Source of the DNA: CAYGAG01 sp964347765
Lineage (GTDB): Archaea > Thermoproteota > Bathyarchaeia > Bathyarchaeales > Bathycorpusculaceae
DNA: 64,000 nt
Assembly (NCBI GenBank): GCA_964347765.1
Contig: CAYGAG010000001.1
Location: 40,918 to 104,917, forward strand
Direction: 5' to 3'
The notes beneath the pieces were generated by a model that ran no database searches, was not told the DNA's origin, and saw only the letters and a program-made list of their open reading frames with translations. A program made the translations under genes and the position numbers. This document shows positions 44,936-53,699 of this stretch, in pieces (positions within the stretch are counted from its first letter, which is position 1; every line of letters begins with the position of its first letter).

Positions 44936-45243
44936 AAGATTTCATAGGCAGACATTCAGATCCAAAACCTCGAAAGAAAGTACTTCGGCCCACGCCAATT
45001 TTCTCTTCCGCAATCGACCCAGCCCGTGTCTTCGGCTATCACCACCAGCAGACGCGTCTGAAGCCAGAAGATCAAGTCCTCCCATTGACTCTATTTAGGA
45101 TGTTCGTAGAATGACAGTTTTCCGTTTGCTCTCCGAATAGTTTCGCCAATTTTTACAGTAAGAATTATATGGAAATTGAAGGGAGAATAAACGGAAAACG
45201 TAATAATGTCAAATCAAAGTCTGTGGAATGGGAGAAAAAAAGG
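44936..45243. other. Gap between hdrA and etfB with a probable promoter
   Basis: 308 bases, no gene. GAATTATATGG at 45157-45167 is a TATA-like element. A transcript from it would start near 45190, downstream of the first in-frame ATG (45169), which supports the later TTG start for etfB. Confidence 0.4.
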
Positions 45244-46032
45244 TTGAACGTGATTGTCTGTGTGAAACATGTTCCGGAGACGGCTGAAGCAGAGATAAAA
45301 ATAGACGCCACTGGAAAGGCCATTGAAGAAGCAGGGCTGGTCTTCGACATTAATGAATGGGACGACTATGCTCTAGAAGAAGCGGTGCGCATCAAGGAGA
45401 ATTTTAATGGTACAGTTACTGCTGTAACGGTGGGTCCAGAAGATGCTGACAGCACACTGCGAAAGTGCTTGGCGAGAGGTGTAGACCGGGCTGTAAGGCT
45501 GACAGATGCTCAGTTTGAGGGTTCCGACGGATACGCGATTGCCAAGATATTGTGTAACGCCATTAAAGACATGTCTTTTGACGTAATATTAACTGGTGCG
45601 CTGGCCGATGACGACGGCTACACAATGGTAGGACCAATCCTTGCAGAACTGCTTGGGATTCCTCACGCTACCATGGTTAAGAAGATCGATATCGCCGATG
45701 GCGTAGCCAAGGTTAATCGCGAATTAGAAGGAGGCTTACAAGAGATAATCCAAGTGCAGTTGCCTGCAGTCCTGTCAGTTCAGACTGGAATAAACGAGCC
45801 AAGATATGTCTCCATCTTGGGCATTCGAAAGGCTATGAAGAAGGAGATTACAGTCTTGGGTCTGGCCGATGTCAACTTGAGCGAAGAGGATGTAGGCGAG
45901 TCAGGTTCATGGATGAGAATAGAGAAATTGTACATGCCTCCAGTAGAGAAACAAGCAGAGTTCATCGTGGGCAGTCCTGAAGATATCGCAGGAAAAATTG
46001 TTGAGATTCTCAAGTCGAGGGGCTTGCTCTAA
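45244..46032 (+). CDS. etfB: Electron transfer flavoprotein, beta subunit
   Basis: About 262 residues from TTG 45244 (LNVIVCVKHVPETAEAEIKI), the usual EtfB length; GGGAG precedes it. VFDINEWDDYALEEAVRIKE, VTVGPEDADSTLRKCLARGV, DVILTGALADDDGYTMVGPI and ELEGGLQEIIQVQLPAVLSV are EtfB segments. The DDDGYTMVGPILAELL loop binds AMP or a second FAD; bifurcating Etfs use FAD here, but that cannot be read with certainty. etfA follows without a gap. Confidence 0.95.
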   Translation: MNVIVCVKHVPETAEAEIKIDATGKAIEEAGLVFDINEWDDYALEEAVRIKENFNGTVTAVTVGPEDADSTLRKCLARGVDRAVRLTDAQFEGSDGYAIAKILCNAIKDMSFDVILTGALADDDGYTMVGPILAELLGIPHATMVKKIDIADGVAKVNRELEGGLQEIIQVQLPAVLSVQTGINEPRYVSILGIRKAMKKEITVLGLADVNLSEEDVGESGSWMRIEKLYMPPVEKQAEFIVGSPEDIAGKIVEILKSRGLL

Positions 46033-47007
46033 GTGGCTGAGATATTCGTTCTGGCAGAATACAGGCAGGGTCAGATCAGGGATATAACCCTTGAAATGCT
46101 TACAAAAGGCCGAGAACTAGCTGAAAAGACAAGAGCTGATTTGACAGCAGTCTTACTAGGCAAGGATGTAGAAGATCTGGCCAAGACTCTTTCAAAATAT
46201 GCCAAAAAGGTTCTCTTTGTCAAAGACGAGAAGCTGCATAGTTTCAACTCAGCGGCCTACAAAATCGTTCTTTCCCACCTCATAAAGGAACGTAAGCCTC
46301 TGCTAACAATTCTGGGACACACATCCTATGGGGTCGAACTGGCTCCAAGACTCGCAGTTGCTCTGAGGCTGCCTCTGGCCACAGATTGCATAGACATGGA
46401 TTTCGATGGCGAAAAACTGATCGTGACAAGGCAGATGTACGGTGGGAAAGTGAATGTCAGAGCAATGGTTCGCGAAGCGTCGGGATATCTCGTTACAGTC
46501 CGCCAAGCAGCCTTCACCGTTGAAAAGTCAGAAATGAATGGGGAGATTGTGAAGCAGCCTTCACCTCTTGTGGAAGAGATAACTGAGAAGCACTTTGTCA
46601 AGTATGTCTTGCCTCCTCCAGGCGGAGTAGACATAACAGAGGCAGATGTTCTGGTAGGTGTGGGACGAGGGATAAAAGACGAGGGCAATCTGCCTATGGT
46701 GAAAGAGTTGGCTGACAGCCTTGGTGGAGTTCTAGCGTGTTCACGCCCTATTGTTGACAAGGGATGGCTTCCAAGCGACCGTCAAGTGGGTACGTCAGGA
46801 AAGACTGTAAAGCCCAAGCTTTATGTCGCGTTGGGTATAAGCGGAGCCTTCCAACATGTGCTAGGAATGAAGAACTCCGACGTGATAATATCCGTGAATA
46901 AGGACCCGAAGGCTCCAATATTCAGCTTCTCCGACTATGGCATAGTGGAAGATCTGTCGAAAATCGTGCCCGTACTGAAGAGTAGAATTCTGGAGTTGAG
47001 AGGGTAA
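46033..47007 (+). CDS. etfA: Electron transfer flavoprotein, alpha subunit
   Basis: 324 residues, GTG start immediately after the etfB stop. The N-terminal domain is EtfB-like. The C-terminal FAD domain has VLVGVGRGIKDEGNLPMVKE, LACSRPIVDKGWLPSDRQVG, YVALGISGAFQHVLGMKNSD and VNKDPKAPIFSFSDYGIVED. It carries electrons from the acyl-CoA dehydrogenase encoded next. Confidence 0.96.
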   Translation: MAEIFVLAEYRQGQIRDITLEMLTKGRELAEKTRADLTAVLLGKDVEDLAKTLSKYAKKVLFVKDEKLHSFNSAAYKIVLSHLIKERKPLLTILGHTSYGVELAPRLAVALRLPLATDCIDMDFDGEKLIVTRQMYGGKVNVRAMVREASGYLVTVRQAAFTVEKSEMNGEIVKQPSPLVEEITEKHFVKYVLPPPGGVDITEADVLVGVGRGIKDEGNLPMVKELADSLGGVLACSRPIVDKGWLPSDRQVGTSGKTVKPKLYVALGISGAFQHVLGMKNSDVIISVNKDPKAPIFSFSDYGIVEDLSKIVPVLKSRILELRG

Positions 47008-47041
47008 AAAGCATAGTCCTATACCTTTGGAGAGGACATCA

Positions 47042-48196
47042 GTGCATTTTGAGCTGAATAAAGAACAGAAGGAAATCAAGAGGGCAGTTAGAGAATTCTG
47101 CGAAAAGGAGTTTACGTCTGAACTGGCTCTAGAATTCGATGAGAAAGAAGAGTTTCCCATGGAACTCTATAAGAAGGCGGCAAAACTTGGTTTCACAAGT
47201 CTAAGAATACCTGAACAGTATAATGGACAGGGATACGGTCTCCTTGCAGACTGCCTGGTCGTAGAAGAGATGTGCAGAGTGGATCCTGGGTTGGGTGTAG
47301 CAGTTTCCTTTGGGAACCTGATGGTTCCCGACGCTATCTTGAAGCATGGAACGGAAGAACAGAAAGAGAAGTATGTTCCTCCCTTGGCGAGGGGAGACGC
47401 CATTTCTGCAGCAGCCTTCTCTGAGCCTGAACATGGAAGCGACATAACGCGCATGGATACCACCGCGGTGAAGATTGGAGGCAGCTGGGTCATAAACGGC
47501 AGCAAGGAGTTCATCACGAACGCCCCGGTCGCAGATACTTTCATTGTTCTGTGCCAAACGAATCCGGAAGCGCAGCCTTCTCATCGAGGGCAAAGCCTCT
47601 TTCTTGTTGAGAAAGGCACAGCAGGTCTGGAAGCTACAAAACTAAAAGGAAAAATGGGCATCCGCCCCTGCGTAACAGGTTCCTTGGGTCTGAGCGACGT
47701 AAAAGTGCCTGCGACCAACATTTTAGGAGAACTGAATAAAGGGTTCTATTATGCCCTAGAGCTCTTCGACGAAACAAGGATCACAGTTGCAGCTCAAGCC
47801 TCAGGCATGGCGCAGGGAGCGTTTGAACGGGCTTTCCGATACGCAAAAACTCGGAAGCAATTTGGTACGCCCATAATCGATTTTCAAGGAGTATCCTTCA
47901 AACTGGCTGACATGGCAATCAAGATTGAAGCAGCAAGAATGCTAACTTATAAAGCTGCTTGGTTATTCGATCAAGGAAGACTTGACCCAGTGGCAACTTC
48001 TATGGCCAAAGCCTTTGCCGGCAGAGTCGCTATGGAAGTGACAGACGATGCAATCCAGATCTACGGGGGATATGGATACTTGGCAGACTATCATGTTGAA
48101 CGCTTTCACAGATGTGCCAAGATAACCGAGATATATGAAGGTACTTCAGAGATGCAGAAATTGACAATAATCAATCGACTGAAGAAAACAGTATAA
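47042..48196 (+). CDS. Acyl-CoA dehydrogenase
   Basis: 384 residues from GTG 47042, which stands six bases after GGAGAGG; the TTG at 47027 lies before that site. FAD and substrate motifs: AAAFSEPEHGSDITRMDTTA, GSKEFITNAPVADTF, RKQFGTPIIDFQGVSFKLAD and QIYGGYGYLADYHVERFHRC. IYEGTSEMQKL contains the catalytic-base glutamate position of short/medium-chain enzymes. It oxidises an acyl-CoA to the enoyl-CoA and passes electrons to EtfAB. Chain length cannot be told. Confidence 0.95.
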   Translation: MHFELNKEQKEIKRAVREFCEKEFTSELALEFDEKEEFPMELYKKAAKLGFTSLRIPEQYNGQGYGLLADCLVVEEMCRVDPGLGVAVSFGNLMVPDAILKHGTEEQKEKYVPPLARGDAISAAAFSEPEHGSDITRMDTTAVKIGGSWVINGSKEFITNAPVADTFIVLCQTNPEAQPSHRGQSLFLVEKGTAGLEATKLKGKMGIRPCVTGSLGLSDVKVPATNILGELNKGFYYALELFDETRITVAAQASGMAQGAFERAFRYAKTRKQFGTPIIDFQGVSFKLADMAIKIEAARMLTYKAAWLFDQGRLDPVATSMAKAFAGRVAMEVTDDAIQIYGGYGYLADYHVERFHRCAKITEIYEGTSEMQKLTIINRLKKTV

Positions 48197-48285
48197 AAGA
48201 CTCTTCCTTTATCCCGATTTTCTTCGCAGATTTCCGGACAAATCTGTCATGCCATACGCACTCACTGCAGCTCGCAGATTGTCAG

Positions 48286-49818
48286 CTACAGTGGTTTGTC
48301 GATTTTCCTTCCAGTCCTGCTCGCCCACTCTTCGATTGGCACCGCAAATTGATTTTCTACTTCGTTTCGATAGATGCTATTGTAAGTGCAAAAAGACCTT
48401 ATTCTCCCATCCGGTGTAGCATAGTGAATTGCACACTGTTGAATTCTGTCCAGGTCAAGATTCCAGACATCTTGGAAATGCATTATCCCAATCATGATAA
48501 GCCTACGCATGAGTTCTCCCAAAGCCTCATAACTTCCCTTGGTCACCACGTTCTTAATCAAGGCCCTAACTAGGTCTGATTTCACCATAGGCAAGAGCTT
48601 AAGCAGCTTCATCTTTGCCCTTAACTTTTTTCCTTCAATTCCTGAGTAGTAGATTTCCCAAAAGATCTGTGCGAACTTGTCAACGTCCACATATTTGGTG
48701 ATAGGTTGATAAGATCCGTTTTCATCTACAACTAAGAACGTCGCGGCCCCACACATCGGATGCATCGTAAATTCAGGATATGATCTGTTTTTGATGGTCT
48801 TCATACCTTTAGCCATTGGAAGTGGCCAATTGACTGGCCTCCAATCCCGCCTGGACAAGTCGCCATCTGTCTGCTCCTCTAACAGTCTGATTACATCTGG
48901 CACCGTGATGCGAAGTCTCCTCATTCTCTCTTTCTTTGCTCTTCCTGCCATAGAAATGGGCTGAATGTTGATACATCTGATAACATCATGATTCTCTATG
49001 GAATACTGCAATATGTCCTTCAAGTCTTTGTCATTCACGTTCTTTGCCAAAGTGACAACTAGAACTACGGAGCTCAGCCCTATCTCTCTGGCATTTTCCA
49101 CAACCTTTTTCTTTATCGGAACAAGATCAGCCTTTGCCCTGAGTTTCTTGTAGATCTCCTCCCTCAGGCCATCGAACTGAAGATATAGCGTGTCCATTCC
49201 AGCTTCTCGGATCTTCTTCAGATACCCTATATCTTCTGCAAGACGCAGCCCGTTCGAATTGACCTCAACATGGCTCATGCCAGCATTCTTGGCTTCCCGA
49301 ATCAAGTCAGGAAGGTCGTTCCTTATGGTTGGTTCACCACCACTAAACTGTAGAGCGTTACAGGCCCAAGGCTTATTCGCCCTAAGAAGCTTTATCATGC
49401 TCACGATCTGCTGATAAGAAGGTTCATAAACGTAATTTGCTGCTCCTGCATAGGCAAAACAGATAGGACAAGCCATGTTGCACCTGTTGGTCACATCTAT
49501 TATGCCCAAGACTGTATATGTCTTATGCTGGGGACAGAGTCCACAGTCAAAAGGACATCCACTAACTGTCTTTTCATGCGGATTCTCCAAACCTATACCA
49601 GTATACCGCGCGTTGTACCAGTTGTCATAAAACCATCTAAACAGTTCCGCATCTCCCCAATAAACATCCTCAAACTTCCCATGCTCAGGACACGTCTTCT
49701 CCAAGTAGATTACATCTCTCTCTTCAAAAATCCTCATAGGAACCTTCCTGAAGCATTCAGGACAAATGCTTGAAGAATACTTTTCGAATCGCCCATGTTC
49801 TTCTCGGAGTTTCAGCAT
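48286..49818 (-). CDS. tes: Radical SAM enzyme resembling tetraether synthase (Tes, MJ0619 type)
   Basis: 510 residues, close to the length of MJ0619. The N terminus has CPEC (19-22) and CPEHG (43-47), like the mononuclear iron knuckle of Tes. CPFDCGLCPQHK (88-99) directly precedes the radical SAM cluster NRCNMACPICFAY (Cys113, 117, 120). FSGGEPTIRNDLPDLI and VEVNSNGLRLAEDIGYL belong to the barrel. C-terminal cysteines include MHPMCGAATFLV. Tes joins two archaeol phytanyl tails into the membrane-spanning GDGT lipid. The match is by motif order from memory, so a related archaeal radical SAM enzyme is possible. Confidence 0.75.
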   Translation of the reverse strand: MLKLREEHGRFEKYSSSICPECFRKVPMRIFEERDVIYLEKTCPEHGKFEDVYWGDAELFRWFYDNWYNARYTGIGLENPHEKTVSGCPFDCGLCPQHKTYTVLGIIDVTNRCNMACPICFAYAGAANYVYEPSYQQIVSMIKLLRANKPWACNALQFSGGEPTIRNDLPDLIREAKNAGMSHVEVNSNGLRLAEDIGYLKKIREAGMDTLYLQFDGLREEIYKKLRAKADLVPIKKKVVENAREIGLSSVVLVVTLAKNVNDKDLKDILQYSIENHDVIRCINIQPISMAGRAKKERMRRLRITVPDVIRLLEEQTDGDLSRRDWRPVNWPLPMAKGMKTIKNRSYPEFTMHPMCGAATFLVVDENGSYQPITKYVDVDKFAQIFWEIYYSGIEGKKLRAKMKLLKLLPMVKSDLVRALIKNVVTKGSYEALGELMRRLIMIGIMHFQDVWNLDLDRIQQCAIHYATPDGRIRSFCTYNSIYRNEVENQFAVPIEEWASRTGRKIDKPL

Positions 49819-50051
49819 TTTACCATTTCCTTAGATTCGGATATTACGTAAACAATAGACCCTATTAATATTTGTAGCCTCTAACTTGGAATGTAAATGG
49901 CGAAAACTGACCAATGGTGATTGAACACTCAGTGTCAGCTGAAGCGAAATACTGCTTCTCTTATAGCCAAGGTAAACAAGTCTCTCTTGGTGTTCCCTCT
50001 CACAAGTTTTAAGCGACGAAAGCTCTTACTGGTCATCGGAGTGCGTTATAC

Positions 50052-50258
50052 TTGGATGCAAGAGCCAATCGAGCTTACGAAGGCGTGTGCGTGGATTGTG
50101 GTTCGTCACTGGAGCTTTATGAAATCGATTTCAAGAAGGAACACCGAATCATGCAATGTACTCGCTGTGGATTATACCACTTCTACAAGAAAAACTTCTT
50201 TGGAAAGTGGCGGCTTGTTAAGGCAAGTCGTGTTTCAGATATGTGGAGAAGAAAGTGA
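50052..50258 (+). CDS. Small zinc-ribbon protein
   Basis: 68 residues from TTG 50052, ten bases after GGAG. A single zinc ribbon: CVDCGSSLELYEIDFKKEHR then CTRCGLYHFYKKNFFGKWRL, with two CxxC knuckles 20 residues apart. Its basic aromatic tail suggests nucleic acid binding. No family name is recognised. It sits alone between the tetraether-synthase-like gene and a decayed cupin. Confidence 0.6.
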   Translation: MDARANRAYEGVCVDCGSSLELYEIDFKKEHRIMQCTRCGLYHFYKKNFFGKWRLVKASRVSDMWRRK

Positions 50259-50339
50259 TCCGCAAAAAGGGTGAAGCTTCTGAGAGGAAGGAATGCTCTG
50301 TTCTTCATTGATCTCGCTGAAGCCCCGAAGCTTGCTCAG

Positions 50340-50654
50340 ATGGAGGCCTGGAGACTCGATTCTAGCGGAGCTGAGGAGTGAAAGAACGATGATAGTGCTA
50401 AAATACGACTCTACTGGGACATTACATGCCTCTCTGCTTTCACCTTCATGAACAGGTTGGAATGGTGCACAACGGTGATGTCAGGTCGAAGATCGGAGAT
50501 GAAGAGCATTTAGTCCAAAAAGGAGATTTCTACCGCATCCCCCCCCAACGTACCCCACAGAGATGTAACTGTAAGCTACAAGCCCTTCGTGACGCTGGAT
50601 ATATTTTATCCAGTACGGAAAGGCTTTCTCCAAGAATATAAGATAAAACCATAG
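50340..50654 (+). pseudogene. Cupin-domain protein, frameshifted remnant
   Basis: Pieces of one small cupin are spread over three frames: MEAWRLD (from 50340), AELRSERTMIVLKYDSTGTL (from 50365), MPLCFHLHEQVGMVHNGDVR and KIGDEEHLVQKGDFYRIPP (from 50426), then NVPHRDVTVSYKPFVTLDIF up to TAG 50654. The histidine motifs of the barrel (HLHEQ, GDFYRIPPNVPHRD) are intact. The last break is at a run of eight Cs (50529-50536), where seven would restore the frame. Three shifts in the same direction over 200 bases suggest decay or local sequence errors. Confidence 0.65.
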
Positions 50655-51186
50655 GACGACATGCATGCATTTCTTGTCTTGGAGATGATCTCGTACAGGC
50701 TAGTCGGCTACAGCACTAGAAATATGGATAAATCGCGGAAGCGATGCAGATTCTGGGCAGCAGCATCCGAGATTTCTCCAGATGTATTCGCTGAGGCTGG
50801 GTTCTCAGCGTGAATGGAAACTTCAATGTCTAAGCAGTCCCAAAGTCTTTCTTTGACGTAAGCAGTCTGACGCCATTCCGAGAGCATAAATGAGTAAGTC
50901 CTTCTTCTTAGGGAAGACCACATAATCTGACAGCATTACGGGGATATCCTCTCGCGATTCTCTCGTTCTCCCGTGTCAGAGGGATCGGGCACACATGATG
51001 CTTGAGGCGCCAAAGAAGCAATGAAGCAAACCGTTGGAAGCAGGTTTGAGTACGTTTCATAGATGGGTGATCGGAAAGCATCAGGAAAATGGAAATGACG
51101 ATAGGTATGGAAAACAATTGTACACTATGGAAAACCATATAAATCACCCTACTGCTGTTCATTTGCAAAGTTGGAGAGGCTATAGA
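50655..51186. other. Gap before the ribosomal cluster
   Basis: About 530 bases with no supported gene. An in-frame extension of uL22 upstream of 51187 (to 51034) does not resemble any ribosomal protein. The TATA element at 51137-51144 is the only clear signal. Confidence 0.4.
51137..51144 (+). promoter_or_regulatory. TATA box of the uL22 operon
   Basis: ATATAAAT lies 43-50 bases ahead of the TTG start of uL22, giving a leader of about 20 bases that contains GGAGAGG. Confidence 0.6.
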
Positions 51187-51675
51187 TTGCCAGATTGGGG
51201 ATACTCTATTATAGAAGAGGAGTTGGATACTGAGAAGACTGCAAAGGCGAGTGGAAGAGAGATTAGAGTATCCCACAAATCTGCTCGTGAGGTATGTAGA
51301 GCAATTAAAGGCATGATGCTCACTCAAGCAAAACATTATCTAAAGGACGTCATGGCAAAAAGGAAAGCTGTTCCCTTTACTCGATTTAACAAAGAAGTTG
51401 GACACCGTCATGGACTGGAGAAGGCTTTTGCAGGAAGATATCCGGTAAAATCTGCAAAGCACGTTCTCAAGGTGCTGGAAGGAGCTGAATCCAATGCTGA
51501 ATACAAAGGTTTGTTCACCGAAAGATTGCAAATCATCCACGCGTCTGCATATCCCGGCATGAAGATCAAACGGTACATGTCTAGAGCGTTTGGAAGAAGC
51601 ACGCCAAAATTCCGAACCCTTTGTCACATCGAAATAGTTCTGGAGGAACAGCCTGAGATTGAAGAGGAATTCTAG
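51187..51675 (+). CDS. rpl22: Ribosomal protein uL22
   Basis: 162 residues from TTG 51187 (LPDWGYSIIEEELDTEKTAK), which has GGAGAGG eight bases before it and the archaeal N terminus. The open frame runs 51 codons further upstream but that part lies before the TATA box. VSHKSAREVCRAIKGMMLTQ and AFGRSTPKFRTLCHIEIVLE are uL22. First gene of this cluster; uL3-uL4-uL23-uL2-uS19 are not next to it. Confidence 0.95.
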   Translation: MPDWGYSIIEEELDTEKTAKASGREIRVSHKSAREVCRAIKGMMLTQAKHYLKDVMAKRKAVPFTRFNKEVGHRHGLEKAFAGRYPVKSAKHVLKVLEGAESNAEYKGLFTERLQIIHASAYPGMKIKRYMSRAFGRSTPKFRTLCHIEIVLEEQPEIEEEF

Positions 51676-52409
51676 TGTCCATTGTTAAACACTTCATCGA
51701 AGATTCGATAAAAAGGACAGAAATTGACGAGTTCCTCCAAGAAGAACTCGAGAGGGCAGGCTATGGCGGGGTCAATATGTCCAAAACACCCTTAGGAACG
51801 CACATCGTCATTTATGCCATGCGTCCCGGCCTGGTAATAGGTCGCGGTGGAGGAACGATAAGAGAACTTGCGAAAACGTTAGAGGAAGAATTTGACATAC
51901 CAAACCCCCAAATCTCTGTATCCGAAATTGAGATTCCAGAGCTAAACGCGCATGTTGTTGCCTCTCGTATTGCCTCAGCTTTACAGAGAGGCGTCCATTT
52001 CAGACGCTCTGGGTATTGGGCTCTGAATCGAGTTATGGAAGCCGGAGCCCTGGGGGCGGAAATAATCATAAGTGGAAAGCTTAGAACCGATAGATCAAGA
52101 TATGAAAAATTCAAAGCTGGATACTTGCCGAAATGCGGAGAACCTGCTTTGAAAAACATGAGGAGGGCCGAAGTCTCCGTCCAGCTGAAGCCTGGAATTT
52201 TGGGGATAAAAGTCAGAATTATGCCCCCAGATGCGGATTTTCCCGACAGAATCAAAATAGATGAAAGCTCCTCAGAGACAGAGATATCTGAAGAGATACC
52301 TGAAGAAGAGTCTAAGGATACGCTGGACAGTGCACCAGAAGAGCCTTCAAAAGATCAAGAGAAAGCTGGAGAAGAGTCAAACGAAGCTGGCAGTCAGGAG
52401 GCAAACTAG
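51675..52409 (+). CDS. rps3: Ribosomal protein uS3
   Basis: 244 residues. The GTG start overlaps the uL22 stop by one base (TAGTG). The KH domain GLVIGRGGGTIRELAKTLEE and C-terminal LGIKVRIMPPDADFPDRIKI are uS3. A final acidic tail of about 45 residues rich in Glu and Ser is an archaeal-type extension. Confidence 0.97.
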   Translation: MSIVKHFIEDSIKRTEIDEFLQEELERAGYGGVNMSKTPLGTHIVIYAMRPGLVIGRGGGTIRELAKTLEEEFDIPNPQISVSEIEIPELNAHVVASRIASALQRGVHFRRSGYWALNRVMEAGALGAEIIISGKLRTDRSRYEKFKAGYLPKCGEPALKNMRRAEVSVQLKPGILGIKVRIMPPDADFPDRIKIDESSSETEISEEIPEEESKDTLDSAPEEPSKDQEKAGEESNEAGSQEAN

Positions 52410-52412
52410 TAG

Positions 52413-52652
52413 ATGCCTATACTTAGAGTAGATGAAATCCGTGATATGACTTCTGAAGAACGAATGACACGTATTACCGAGTTTAGAACGGAACTTCTCA
52501 GACTTAAGACCATGATAGAAGCGGGAGGAACTGTGGAAAACCCAGCAAGGATAAGCGAGCTACGCAAGACGATTGCTCAGATACTGACCATCGAAAGTGA
52601 GCAAAGACTCGGAATCGTGGAAGAAAGAGCGAGGCGGAGAGAAGACAGATGA
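52413..52652 (+). CDS. rpl29: Ribosomal protein uL29
   Basis: 79 residues. Two long helices: LRVDEIRDMTSEERMTRITE and ISELRKTIAQILTIESEQRL. It lies at the peptide exit tunnel and binds SRP. It overlaps rnp1 by four bases (ATGA). Confidence 0.93.
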   Translation: MPILRVDEIRDMTSEERMTRITEFRTELLRLKTMIEAGGTVENPARISELRKTIAQILTIESEQRLGIVEERARRREDR

Positions 52653-52930
52653 AGGTGACGCCCAACATAGTCAGCTATGAATTTGTTGGAGCTGAGGCCA
52701 AGGTTGTGATGAGCAGGCATGTTGGATACTTAGGAATCTCGGGCAAGATTATAGATGAAACGAAAAACACTTTTTTGATTCTTCAGGGAAAGGAACGGAA
52801 AAGTATCATCAAGAAGTCTGCCATCTTCCACTTCACGTTTTCAGACGGAACTGTCGTTGAAATCGATGGTAGTTCCCTTGTAGGGCGTCCAGAAGATCGT
52901 GTGAAAAAACGTATAAGGAGATTATGGTAA
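52649..52930 (+). CDS. rnp1: RNase P protein component 1 (Rpp29/Pop4)
   Basis: 93 residues, Sm-like barrel. IVSYEFVGAEAKVVMSRHVG, GISGKIIDETKNTFLILQGK and KSAIFHFTFSDGTVVEIDGS are archaeal Rpp29. Its place between uL29 and uS17 is conserved in archaea. It binds RNase P RNA with Rpp21. Confidence 0.95.
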   Translation: MKVTPNIVSYEFVGAEAKVVMSRHVGYLGISGKIIDETKNTFLILQGKERKSIIKKSAIFHFTFSDGTVVEIDGSSLVGRPEDRVKKRIRRLW

Positions 52931-53247
52931 TGTCTATGAGTTTCAAGGCACCTAGAAGAACGTGTACTGACCGAAACTGCCCTTTTCATGGCATCCTCTC
53001 TGTAAGAGGACGTGTTCTCGACGGTGTTGTAGTCAGTTCAAAGATGGATAAGACAGTAGTCGTTAGATGCAATTATCTTCATTATGTTCCAAAGGTTTTG
53101 AGGTACGAGAGAAGACATAGCCGCGTTCGATGTCACAATCCACCATGCATCAACGCCAAAGAAGGGAATCTGGTTAGAGTTGGCGAATGCCGCCCAATAA
53201 GCAAGACAGTTTCTTTTGTCGTAGTTGAGAAATTAGAGGCGAAGTGA
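52930..53247 (+). CDS. rps17: Ribosomal protein uS17
   Basis: 105 residues from ATG 52930, overlapping the rnp1 stop as TAATG with AAGGAG nine bases before; ATG 52924 is also possible. CTDRNCPFHGILSVRGRVLD, SSKMDKTVVVRCNYLHYVPK and GECRPISKTVSFVVVEKLE are archaeal uS17. Confidence 0.96.
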   Translation: MSMSFKAPRRTCTDRNCPFHGILSVRGRVLDGVVVSSKMDKTVVVRCNYLHYVPKVLRYERRHSRVRCHNPPCINAKEGNLVRVGECRPISKTVSFVVVEKLEAK

Positions 53248-53248
53248 C

Positions 53249-53689
53249 GTGGCTGCAAGAGCAAGAATGAGGGCTTTGATTGCGAAGGGAATGATAGGTG
53301 GACGACCGAAGATATCTGCAGGACTGCCGGCTGGCTCGGTCTTGAAATGTGCAGACAACACGGGAGCCAAAGGACTTCGGCTCATTCAGGTCACAGGATA
53401 CAAGGGACGGCTAAGGCGTATTCCATCAGCAGCAGTAGGAGATAGAATAACTGTTTCTGTTAGACGGGGCACACCAGATATGAGAAAGAAGCTCTTCCAG
53501 GCAGTTGTGGTGAGGCAGAAGAAGCCCTATAGAAGAGTAGAAGGCATTTGGGTTCAGTTCGAAGATAATGCAGCAGTGATAATAACACCGGACGGCGAGA
53601 TGAAGGGCTCCGAGATCCGGGGTCCAGTAGCAAAGGAGGCGGCTGAAAGATGGCCGAGAATAGCCAGCGCAGCAAGCATAATAGTGTAG
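53249..53689 (+). CDS. rpl14: Ribosomal protein uL14
   Basis: 146 residues, GTG start one base after uS17. VLKCADNTGAKGLRLIQVTG, VRQKKPYRRVEGIWVQFEDN and GEMKGSEIRGPVAKEAAERW are uL14. It is part of the intersubunit bridge and the IF6 site. Confidence 0.97.
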   Translation: MAARARMRALIAKGMIGGRPKISAGLPAGSVLKCADNTGAKGLRLIQVTGYKGRLRRIPSAAVGDRITVSVRRGTPDMRKKLFQAVVVRQKKPYRRVEGIWVQFEDNAAVIITPDGEMKGSEIRGPVAKEAAERWPRIASAASIIV

Positions 53690-53699
53690 GAGGAGAAAG

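Noticed and set aside
50708..50923. 71-codon minus-strand open frame
   Set aside because: Part of it looks protein-like, but there is no start signal or family; it may be a relic and is not supportable.
51034..51186. N-terminal extension of uL22
   Set aside because: It lies upstream of the TATA box and resembles no ribosomal protein; TTG 51187 has a good site and the family N terminus.
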